Assembly: GCA_027922465.2 (NCBI GenBank)
Contig: BQMF02000793.1
Coordinates: forward strand, 1 to 64,000
Origin: Turritopsis dohrnii
Taxonomy: Eukaryota > Cnidaria > Hydrozoa > Anthoathecata > Oceaniidae
DNA: 64,000 nt
Direction: 5' to 3'
Shown: positions 30,172 through 40,054 of the stretch, piece by piece
Position numbering within the stretch: the first letter of the stretch is position 1
Layout: each line of letters starts with the position of its first letter
Position numbers and translations under genes: made by a program
The notes under the pieces: model-generated
Told to the model about the DNA's origin: nothing
Seen by the model: the letters and a program-made list of their open reading frames with translations, nothing else
Database searches by the model: none

Positions 30172-32899
30172 ATGCCTGGAGAGAATTGTTGCATTGTGGG
30201 TTGTGGTACGAATAGAAGAACGAAAGGGGTAGGAATATTTAAACTCCCTGCCGCTGGAGTTGATGATGCCTGGCGCAAACTATGGTTAAATGAGATAACT
30301 AAATCTCGAGTTATCGATGCAAATTTTAAAAGGAAAATTGAAAATGATACTGTGTATACTTGTGAGAGACACTTTCATGAAAACGACATTGAAACATGTA
30401 AGTTATTGTTAGTTAATAATGTAATTACGTAATGTTACACAGCCTTTAACATATATAAATATTGCATGTAAATATTTTCTAGTTACATCGACAAAAATGA
30501 TAAAGAAAAAAGTCAAGAAAGGAGCAATACCTGTGTTACATATGCCTGCAAAGTCATTAGAAAAATCGACGAAGCCGAAAAAAAGTAGAAATGCTCCAAC
30601 ACAACGAATAATTGCGAAACCACAAATTCATTCATATTACAGGAGTCTCCAAGAATTAATAACCAGGTACAAAGACCTAAAGATTTCGTATGGTTGGCAG
30701 GCTGAAATAACAGATAAAGATTTCATTTTACGAAAAGAAACGCTACAATACACGGTCGCTAAGTTTACATTAAAAATTGATGATGGACTGGGTTTCACAA
30801 TCCTGATCTATAATTGGTTCCTTCCAGAAGACCACACAATTTACAAGAAATACAAACACTCTATGAAAAATGTAACTGTCTCGCAACTCATAAACTTGTT
30901 AGAAGACAAACAAATTTGCAAGGGCTTGGAAAATAACACTGACTTAAAACAAACAATGTTACATGTTATTCCCAAAACTGAACATAAGGAAAGTGAAGAT
31001 GATGAGAAGCCACTAAATCCGTTTCCAAGTCACGTTTACGTCAGACATATTGCATGTCAGTTGCTGCTAGAGAAAGACAGCGACGCAACTTGTACGACTT
31101 GCAAACAATTAACAACTAAAATTTACAAAAAATGTAAACTATTACAACCAGCTAAACGAAAAGCTCCGATATCTGCAACATCATCTGAGAGAATCGTATT
31201 AACTCTTCGGCAAGAACGGTTGAAGTGTGCACAATTGGAGCAAGAGTTGAAAAACATGCAGCTTGAGCTCTCCGAAAATAGCTTCCAAGTTGATCAAATA
31301 ATGAATGATGATCTTACTAAAATCCTTTCTAATAGTAAACGAAAGATGACACCATTTATGGAGTTATTCTGGCAACAACAGCAACGTATGTTTCAGTGTT
31401 CACCCAAAGGAGTTAAATATCATCCAATGATAATAAGGTATTGTTTGTCCTTGGCTGCAAAATCACCATCAACCTACGATGAAATTAGAGACAGTAAAAT
31501 ACTGATACTTCCAAGTAGAAGAACATTGAGAGACTATAAGAACTACATCCGTCCTGAAACTGGATTTAGAAAACAGGTCATCAATGACTTGATAAAATTA
31601 ACAAGCAACTACAGTGAAATCCAACGCTATGTCGTACTCCTGTTTGATGAAATGAAAATTAAAGCTAATCTTGTTTTTGATAAGCATTCAGGACAACTCA
31701 TTGGTTTTACAGACCTTGGAGATCCTGATGTCAATTTTTCAACTTTAGATAAAGATAGGAATGAATTAGCAACCCATGCACTGGTGTTCCTGGTACGTGG
31801 GTTGGCATCCATTTTAGAATATAGCTTTGCTTATTTTGCAACAAATAGTGTCACTTCTGCACAGCTAATGCCAATATTTTGGGAAGGTGTTTCTATTTTG
31901 GAACTGGTATGCAATTTAAAAGTAATTGCAACAACTAGCGATGGTGCATCATCTAACCGTAGATTTTACAGACTACACAGGAGCTTGAACTCTGAAAATG
32001 AAATTTGCAACAAAACAATAAACTTATTTGCTCCAGATCGATATATATACTTCTTCTCGGATGCCCCACATCTGTTAAAAACAGCCAGAAACTGTCTTTA
32101 CAATTCAGGTGCAGGTAGCTATAGCAGACTAATGTGGAATAACAACAAATATTTATTATGGCAGCATATTGCACAGATATATTATCAAGACCTGGACAAT
32201 AGCCTAAAGATTATGAATAAGCTGACATATGACCACATCAATTTATCCTCGTATTCAGTAATGACAGTAAAGTATGCAGTGCAAGTTCTCAGCCAAACAA
32301 TGGCAAATGTACTACAGGAGTTTGGCCCAGAGGATGCAAAAGAAACAGCTAAATTTTGCCAAATGTTTGACTCCTTCTTTGACTGTCTTAATGTTAGAAG
32401 TTTAAAGGAACATATTTTGAAAAGAAAGCCCTTTCTCAAACCATACACCGAAGTTGATGATGCAAGATTTGAATGGCTGAAAAATCAATTCTTAAGCTAT
32501 CTGACAGAATGGAAAAACAATATTGAAGCACGACCAGGAAACTTTACAAAGAAAGATCGATCTAAAATGTTCATGTCTTGGCAAACATTTGAAGGCCTGC
32601 AAATTACAATCCACTCAACCATTGAATGCACTAAATTTTTACTGATGCAGGGTTTTGAATACGTCTTAACTGAAAGATTTTGTCAAGACCCAGTGGAAGA
32701 ATACTTTGGAAACCAGCGCAAATTGGGAAGACGATCAGACAATCCTAACATAGTTCATTTTGGATACAACGATAACACTATCAGAATTCAGAGAGATGTA
32801 AGCTTCACATCTGGAAATACGCGTGGAAAGTATGACAAAAAAAGGTCATGGGAAAATATATCTGTAGAACCTGTTCCAAAGCGAAAAAGCAAAAGATAG
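30172..32899 (+). CDS. P-element transposase 1 with THAP domain (880 aa, one intron)
   Basis: Two exons, 30172-30397 and 30483-32899; the 85-bp intron has GTAAGT and CTAG borders and the frame is kept. Residues 1-80 form a C2CH THAP finger: CIVGC, then YTCERHF, with the GAIPVL box just after the junction. A coiled coil (about 300-330) follows. The RNase-H-like catalytic core shows LLFDEMKI, then [12 protein letters not shown], and near the end [18 protein letters not shown], all typical of P/THAP9 transposases. Known role: cut-and-paste transposition using the TIRs of P1. Uninterrupted, so potentially active. Confidence 0.85.
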
Positions 32900-34609
32900 T
32901 CTATTTTAATGGTTTCAAACTCTTTTTCATTGGTTTTGGATTTAAGAGTTTAGACAAGTGTGTATGTGTATGTTTCTAAAAATAAATGTTTCAAAATGCT
33001 AGGAGCCAAAATTAAACTACCTTTCTGCTTCGACTATTCTGATGGAGTTTTAAAAACAACCTTCCATTCAACAGAGTGATCATTTCAATGTGTTTTATTT
33101 ATTTTATTTTTTATTTATAATTTTACTGCATCAAAATTATTTTTCTAAAACCTGGTTCTAATTTTAAAAGCAATTAAGTTCTTTCAGCACTGTATACATA
33201 TATTATATATATTAGAAAGAAGTATTTTAAAAGAGATAAAAAGTGATATATATTACCTTTTCAGTCAGTGGATTTTGTTGATGTTTTGAGTTCTTTTCTC
33301 AAAGATTTTTTCTTCAATCCTTCTTTAACTACTTTATATTTCTCAACATGGTCTTTTGCATACGAAAAAGAACGAACTTTCAGATATAAATGAAGCAGCT
33401 TAAAAATAACATTCTTCATCACTTCATTTGAAATTTTTGTTTCTATATTTTCTGATATGTCACATAATGTGTCTCTGACAAATTGCAATTGGCACAGCTT
33501 CATAGCCATTTCTTCAAAAGGAATAGAACGTAAATTAACATTTGATATTCTTGAAGTGAAATATTTCTCTGCCACAACTAAAATTTTTTGAAAACTGTCA
33601 TTAATGTATGAAAGTCCACCACGATCAAGAGCTGTAATGAGTCGTTGATTAAGATCAGTTTTATTTGCACATGTACATGCTTGTACCAACATCAATGCTT
33701 GTTGATTTTCATCTGTGTTCTTGGCTAATTTTAATTTTTTTAGAGGTTTTATTTAAAATGTATCCACCAATATATTGCAAAGCAGCTAATTGTTTTTTGT
33801 CGATACTTTTTGGTGTTCCTATATTCTGATTTTCAGAATATTTTTGTACTTTTATAAAAATCAGCTCTGCTGTTTTCATCAGAACAATTTTTAAAGCACT
33901 TTCGTGGAAGTTACCAGTAGCATTTACTTTATCTACAGCCCTTATTATATTTCTGTAATATGTGCCATAAAACTTTTCACCTGAGGAAAATGAAACATCT
34001 TTCAATATTTCTGGCAAGAGTGTTTCACAACTGATATTTTCTACTTCTTTGACTCCATTTATTATCTCCTGTGGATAAACATCAGTAACTACAACTTTTT
34101 GGATTGCATCAATTAAACAACTTCGAAAATCAGTTACAGATATAACACCAACATCACTACTCTCTACATTATCATCAAAACTAGACTTGTGTTTCTTTCT
34201 TGTGTGTAACTTCAAACCAACTTCACTTTTGCAAATTTTGCTGCAAATCATGCACTTAAAACTTCCCATTTCGATCTATAAAAATACATGCATCTGTAAA
34301 TATTATATATATCAACCTAATAAATGGATATGAGAGTCCAGCAAGAATATTATAAGTGTCGTCTCGTCATTTTATTTCATTTTATGTACTACCATTAACT
34401 CTGTTCAAATGAGAAAAAAGTTTTATGTCTTACATCATAGTCACAGGAAGAAAGATAGTCTGGACACTTGACGGCTCTGATTGTTTATGTTTTTGTTCCG
34501 CGAATATGACTAGTACCCAGTCCTATGCCTGCACGCTACTGTTAAAGATGGCGAATTAACATCGCATGCTACAGAAAATTTTACGTGCTTTTTGCCTTTT
34601 AGTATTGAT

Positions 34610-37291
34610 ATGCCCGGAGAAAATTGTTCTATATACGGTTGCTCAGTCTCACGAAGGTCTAAGTATAAGGGGATTTCCATTTTTAAGGTTCCTTCTGGTG
34701 ATAATTCTTTCGATAAGGGTTGGAGAGATCAATTGGTTGCCATAATCACGAGGGATAGAGAAATCGATGCTGCTCTCAGAGAAAGAATAATATCAAGGAA
34801 GTTGTATATTTGTGAAAAGCATTTCAAGGAAGATCAAATTCATAACCATGATTCAAATAGAAAAACTCTTGTTCCTGGTGCAATACCCTCGCTGAACCTT
34901 CCAATAAAAAGTTTTGCTTTGTCCACCACAAAATCTCGTGATTCAGCTTATTCCATTCTTAAAAAGAAGTCTGAGACTCCAGTTGTCGAAAATGACATAA
35001 GCGTTTGTTACAAGTCCTTCTATGAGTTTAAATCCAGGATCCAGTCACTAAAACTTGCAGGTTGGCATGTTTCATCCACTGATAATAATGCTACATTTAC
35101 TTTTCATGATGACACCCACTCAGTTCCAAAGTATGAAATCTATGTTGATGAGAATCTTATCTTTCTGATAAGAGTTTTACTATGGAATGTGCCCATTCAA
35201 CATGAAATCTATTCCTACCATCAAAAGTCATTAAAATTTGTTACAATATCAAACTTGATGAAATTTCTGATGAACTTGAAGATATGTCCAGGATTGTCAG
35301 ATCGTTTTGCTGGTAGCTGCATTGAACATAATGTTCCAAAGAAATTTCCTGCCACACACATTAACTGTTCTCCCCTACATCAAAGCCAATGGTACCGTTC
35401 TCCAGACTGTGTAATAATCATACCACCAACAGAAAACAGTTGCAACCCCTGTCTGAAAGCTGAACGCAAAGAATCTTTAAGTCTGAAAAGGAAAAGATCT
35501 AATATCATATCACCTGCAAAATTAAAAGCACCAATCTCTATCACTTCACCTGATCGGATCAAGCAAACTCTTCAAGGTTACAGAATAGAGAATAAGCAAC
35601 TGAAAGAAGAATTGTCCAAAATGCAAGAAGAAATTTCAAAAAAGTCTTTACCATTAGATAAAAACTTAGGTGAAGATTTGGTCAAAATCATGTCTAACTG
35701 TTCAAATCGAAACATACCTCCTTTTATGAAGCTATTTTGGGAAGAGCAACAAAAATATTTATCCTGTTCATCTTCTGGTGTCCGATACCATCCAATGATA
35801 ATACGCTATTGCTTGGGTTTAGCAGCTAAGTCTCCTTCCTTTTATGATGAAATAAGGCTTGATGAAAAAAATGGTAGTGGTTTTCTTGTTTTGTCTAGTC
35901 GAAGACGATTAAGGGACTATAAGAACTACATTCGTCCACAGCAGGGTTTCAATAAATGTGTCATCCAAGAGTTGGCCAGTATTGTTTCTAAATTTCAAGC
36001 AATTGAAAAGTATGGTATTTTGTTGATGGATGAAATGAAGATACAAGAGAGTTTAGTTTGGGATAAACATACTGGTGACTTAATTGGCTTTGTTGATCTG
36101 GGTGATGTGGATGTCAATTATGCTACATTAAAGAAAGCTGAAGAAATTGCTTCTCATGTATTGGTCTTTCTTTTGAGAAGCATTGTAAACCCATTAAAAT
36201 TTTCTTTGGCAAATTTTGCAACAACAAATGTCACTTCCGTGCAAATTTTTCCATTGTTTTGGAAAGCAGTTGGGATCCTTGAGGATAAATGTGGCATAAA
36301 AGTAGTCGGTGTAACCTCAGATGGTGCTTCTGCCAACAGATCTTTCTATCACATGCATTTGAATATGACCAGAGTTGTCCATAAAAATGAAAATGTGGAT
36401 GTAACGTATCGCACACTTAATGTAATGGCTGATGAAGAACGTTTTATATATTTCATTTCTGATCCACCTCACTTGATTAAAACAGCACGTAATTGTCTTG
36501 CTAATTCCATGGCTGGACGTTGTACAAGAAATATGTGGAACGATGGAAGTTATTTAACATGGAATCATATTTCAAAGTTATTTCTTGAAGATTTGGATTG
36601 TGGCTTACATTTGGTACCTAAAATTACAAATGACCACATAAATTTAACTCCATTTTCTGTAATGAATGTTAGACTAGCAGCACAAGTACTTAGTGAATCT
36701 GTTTTCCAAGCTCTGCAATTGTATGGTCCTCCAGAAGCACAAGCTACTGCTGTTTATTGTCGCATGTTTGACCAAATGTTTGACTGTCTAAATGTTAGAA
36801 ACAAGGAAGAAGCTGTCATTAAGTTGAAACCCTTTTTGAAACCCTACAGGTCAGTAAATGATGAGCGGTTTACTTGGTTAATTGATACATTTCTTGCCTA
36901 CTTCAAACGATGGAAAGATTCCATTGAAGCAAGACCTGGTGCCTTTACTGATAGTCATCGAGCTAATATGTTTATATCATGGCAAACATACGAAGGTATA
37001 AAGATTACTGTCCATTCATCCATTGAATTAATCAAGTATTTATTGAATGAAGGTGTGCCATATGTCTTGACCGAACGTTTTTGTCAAGATCCTCTAGAAA
37101 ACTATTTTGGACGTCAACGAGCAATTGGACACCGAAAAGATAATCCATCACTTCGTGATTTTGGGTACAATGACAACACGATGAGAACACAAAAAGTTTT
37201 TCGACCTATTGCTGCAGGAAATTGTTTAGATCCCCTTACTCAGATTGACGTAGAGACTGTGCCTTGCCGTACTAGGAGTAAGCAAGATTGA
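34610..37291 (+). CDS. P-element transposase 2 with THAP domain (893 aa, intronless)
   Basis: One uninterrupted frame; the ATG at 34610 gives MPGENCSIYGC, aligned with the start of transposase 1. THAP finger: CSIYGC plus YICEKHF, followed by GAIPSL. Core motifs LLMDEMKI, VTSDGASANRSFY and [18 protein letters not shown] match transposase 1, with lower similarity between. Unlike transposase 1 the THAP exon and body are fused with no intron, although a TTTTAG just upstream of the ATG could be an acceptor for a 5' UTR exon. Encoded inside P2 and presumably specific for its TIRs. Confidence 0.85.
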   Translation: MPGENCSIYGCSVSRRSKYKGISIFKVPSGDNSFDKGWRDQLVAIITRDREIDAALRERIISRKLYICEKHFKEDQIHNHDSNRKTLVPGAIPSLNLPIKSFALSTTKSRDSAYSILKKKSETPVVENDISVCYKSFYEFKSRIQSLKLAGWHVSSTDNNATFTFHDDTHSVPKYEIYVDENLIFLIRVLLWNVPIQHEIYSYHQKSLKFVTISNLMKFLMNLKICPGLSDRFAGSCIEHNVPKKFPATHINCSPLHQSQWYRSPDCVIIIPPTENSCNPCLKAERKESLSLKRKRSNIISPAKLKAPISITSPDRIKQTLQGYRIENKQLKEELSKMQEEISKKSLPLDKNLGEDLVKIMSNCSNRNIPPFMKLFWEEQQKYLSCSSSGVRYHPMIIRYCLGLAAKSPSFYDEIRLDEKNGSGFLVLSSRRRLRDYKNYIRPQQGFNKCVIQELASIVSKFQAIEKYGILLMDEMKIQESLVWDKHTGDLIGFVDLGDVDVNYATLKKAEEIASHVLVFLLRSIVNPLKFSLANFATTNVTSVQIFPLFWKAVGILEDKCGIKVVGVTSDGASANRSFYHMHLNMTRVVHKNENVDVTYRTLNVMADEERFIYFISDPPHLIKTARNCLANSMAGRCTRNMWNDGSYLTWNHISKLFLEDLDCGLHLVPKITNDHINLTPFSVMNVRLAAQVLSESVFQALQLYGPPEAQATAVYCRMFDQMFDCLNVRNKEEAVIKLKPFLKPYRSVNDERFTWLIDTFLAYFKRWKDSIEARPGAFTDSHRANMFISWQTYEGIKITVHSSIELIKYLLNEGVPYVLTERFCQDPLENYFGRQRAIGHRKDNPSLRDFGYNDNTMRTQKVFRPIAAGNCLDPLTQIDVETVPCRTRSKQD

Positions 37292-37579
37292 AATGAAAAA
37301 AACACAAAAGCAAACCAAAAAAATACTAAAAAAACGGTTATTTTTATAGCCACACATAATAAAAAACATTAACATTGGTCTTAATTATTCATCCAATCTC
37401 ATAAAAGAAAAAGAAGATGCTCACCTGCTTTGTCATGTGACGATGATGTAGCCAGTTCTGGTGCAACAGTTAGGATTTGGGATAGCCAATGAGGTAAGCC
37501 ATAATGTTTTTTATAAATTTGTAGCTATAAAAATAGCTGTTTTAACAGGTTTATAGTCACTGTTCTGGACTGCTAATGA

Positions 37580-38761
37580 TCATTGTCCTTCTGTCATCGA
37601 TTTCTTTATTTCCGTGCGAAGAGATCTTGCTTTTTTCCTTTTTGTTGCGAGTTTGTGGAGCTCATTCTGATCTTTAACATATGAAAAGACTCGAACACGA
37701 ACATATAGCATAATAATATGTTCAAGTAAGTTCATAGATACCTCCTTACTGACCTTTACTGTTGTCTGGGAACAAAGTTTGTTATAATAACAGAGAACTG
37801 TTGAGGACTTTAAGAGTTCTGAAACAATTACCTTACTATTAATGTTTTTCTTAAATTTTGTGGTTGCAGCACGAAATCGCAACTCTACATGACTGATTAT
37901 TAGAAAAACATCAGTTGTTACAGACCATAATCCTCCTCTGTCCTTGGCACAAATTAACTTATCACTCACACTACCTTTGTCCTCCATGGAGGCTTTCCCA
38001 GCTAACAAAATGGAAGAACTTTCAGCACTTAACAAATTACGTGAATTGTTCGATCTTCTGATACGTCTATATAATGTGCTGAACACATAACCACTCAAAT
38101 ATTTTATAATATTGTTCTCCTTTTCCGTAAATTTTTAAGGTTCTTTTATATCTATACTATCATCTGTTGCCTTGAAACCAGTTAGATGTGCCAAAACATG
38201 ATTTGCAACTTTGAATCCAAGAATGACAGAACTTCTCTTAGAAAGATTTTTGAAAATGAAATCATCTGAAACACATTTATAAAATTCTGGATAGAACTTT
38301 TCAGCATTACCCTTAAAGTTACCAACAGTTTTCTTTATAAATTGATAGTAGTGGGATGCATCCTCGTTGGATACAACAAAATCAGCAAACTCCCTTGTTG
38401 TTTTTTCAGAGTAGCATTCATCCTGAGCAAGCTCTGATGCACTCATCTGAAGGTACTTTTTAAAGGACAAAGGATGGAGTATTTCTTCAGGTGCAGATGT
38501 AGAAGCAGTGGTCAAAGAAGGATTTTCAACAACGTTAACATGTTTCGAATTTTTATGTCTTGAGAGTCCCCTTAGTGTTTTGTAAACTTTGTCGCAAAGC
38601 TCACATGAAAAACTGCTACAAGGCATTTGAACTAATTCTTCAACCATATCAGAAACTTCACGACTAAAAGTATTGTCTTGATCGAGCATATCCTCGTCAA
38701 TGACGGCCAAAATCGCATCGAAATCATCGCCATCAAAGTAATCTTCATTATGCGCAGCCAT
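37580..38761 (-). pseudogene. C2H2 zinc-finger partner gene of P2, in-frame stop
   Basis: Starts MAAHNEDYFDGDDF, an acidic leader, then one C2H2 finger (CELCDKVYKTLRGLSRHKNSKH), a helical region, and after an in-frame TAA at 38135-38137 continues in the same frame with KYLSGYVFSTLY and a basic C-terminus (VRVFSYVKDQNELHK). The post-stop part aligns with the P1 partner, so the TAA is a nonsense mutation rather than the natural end; no intron removing it was seen. The gene converges on transposase 2. Confidence 0.6.
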
Positions 38762-40054
38762 TTTATGTGTTTTCTGTGCAGGCCCACTCGGGCCGCGCGA
38801 AATAAAACATCATCATTTCAAAAAACAGTTGGAAAACTTGTAGACGGCCCGTAGTCTCCAGACTATTTTTCTTCCTGTGACTATGCTTACATGAACTGAA
38901 ACTATCTCCTCCAATTCCTCCAATTCTTCATTTTCTTCAAATTTCTGTAGAAATTCGTCAAATTCTTTGTCAAAATAGTTGTGAGTGGTTTGTTCACCTT
39001 CGCCAGTAGCCATTTTCAAAACTATGTGCAGGGTCAGGGTCACGTGACAATACATTTTAACATAAAAATCAAAACAACGCGGCCTTTTTTGAAGTTTTCA
39101 CTCGTTTCTTAACCAGTTCTTTTCTATTAACTATGATTACAAGTATGTTTTCATTTGGTGGATTCTTCCTGTTCATGTACAAGCAATCAAGAAAATGAAG
39201 AAGATAACAGATGAAATATACAATTTATTGGTTATTTGCTTAACCTCCAATCTGGCAGAAAATATTATTTTGGCCTACATAACGTAGTTCAATACATTAT
39301 ATTCATACTCAATTAGTTTTCTTTTGTTTATTTCCCTTATTCCATTATTTCAGCAATACAGGCTTGCATTATAACACTCCTTACGCCAGGACGAATTAAT
39401 TCGAGTTAATATTTTTTACATTTCGAAAAGTATGTATTAGATTGGGCGTAAACTGGCGTAAATTTCATCGATTGCGCCCTTATGTGTGTTTGGCAAAAAA
39501 AAAAAATTTGCCTAACCCTTAAAAAATCCTAGATCCGCCCCTGCTTCAGGCGTCAACTGCAGCACGGCAATTAAAATAATGAATAATGTAAACTTTAGAA
39601 ACATATCGGTATGGTTTCCACATACGAAAAAAATCCAATTTTGCAATCTTCAAAATCTTCGTCTAGTAATATTTAATACTAGCATGTAGGTTAAGCTAAA
39701 AAATACCCCCGCACTCAAGCATTCCAATTTGTATACACAACAAGCTATACATTACAAGCTATACAACGGAAATAAAAATAAATTTTGTTCGAAAGCAAGT
39801 GTTTTGGTTTATTGTGGGCCTGGTAAGTGGTATACTTATATGCTTAAATATTTTGACAAAGCCAGTTTTTTAGGAAGCCTCAAAATTGCTCAACACTCAC
39901 TCAAAATCGTTTTAAAACTGTCTCTCATTATGATCACGAGGCGAATAGCATCAAGGCTTCAGTCATAACACTTTTAACATTTAATGCATCGAAACAGGCA
40001 TAAAATAACACCCTTCATTCAAAGAGTTGACATGATGGCATCAACTGAACTCGA

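Larger units (their letters stand above)
34436..38885. mobile_element. P element P2 (4.45 kb), nested in P1
   Basis: Terminal inverted repeats start CATAGTCACAGGAAGAAA at both ends and extend about 33 bp with two substitutions. Flanked by perfect 7-bp duplications CTTACAT (34429-34435, 38886-38892). Gene content repeats that of P1: THAP transposase forward, C2H2 gene reverse. The shared CATAGT start marks a related but distinct family. Confidence 0.85.
33261..39013 (-). pseudogene. C2H2 zinc-finger partner gene of P1, split by P2
   Basis: Exon 1 (39013-38891, ATG in good context) encodes an acidic leader starting MATGEGEQ. Exon 2 (34275-33261) follows an acceptor TTTTATAG and holds one C2H2 finger (C-x2-C-x12-H-x4-H), a helical domain with ALQYIGGYILNK, and a basic C-terminus (VRSFSYAKDHVEKY). 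P2 now lies in the intron at the 5' splice site. A frameshift sits in the T run at 33735-33741. Same architecture as the P2 partner. It converges on transposase 1 (361-bp gap). Function unknown; DNA binding is likely. Confidence 0.6.
29744..39135. mobile_element. P element P1 (4.94 kb without its insert)
   Basis: Terminal inverted repeats begin CATAGTTAATAGAAAA at both ends and continue for about 31 bp with gaps. Flanked by perfect 7-bp duplications ATTACAA (29737-29743, 39136-39142). It carries a THAP transposase on the plus strand and a convergent C2H2 gene on the minus strand. P2 is inserted at 34436-38885. The intact transposase and exact duplications suggest recent, possibly autonomous movement. 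Confidence 0.8.
27517..39543. mobile_element. hAT-like TIR element, copy B, carrying P1 and P2
   Basis: Same TIRs as copy A (CAGGGGCGGATC ... GATCCGCCCCTG), in the opposite orientation. Own sequence is 27517-29743 and 39143-39543 (2628 bp). Inserted in LINE copy 1; flanks CCTCAG and CTTCAG look like a 6-bp duplication with one change, and LINE copy 2 shows the empty site (about 53100-53115). The P1 insertion point is confirmed by copy A, which has one uninterrupted ATTACAA site. Confidence 0.8.
24225..40004 (-). mobile_element. LINE copy 1 (CR1/jockey-like), split by nested elements
   Basis: Non-LTR retrotransposon on the minus strand; the 3' end is at the left. LINE sequence is 24225-27516 plus 39544-40004, with the nested hAT-like/P elements between. 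Reverse-transcriptase pieces include FLDYSKAFDTVNF, a SQGSELGPILFNLYTVDL segment and YADDT (about 25070-25380). Upstream are endonuclease-like fragments (SDHDAVFA), then a Cys-rich PHD-like segment. Frames are broken in many places, so this copy is dead. The 3' UTR has a tandem repeat at 24319-24402. Clade call is tentative. Confidence 0.7.
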
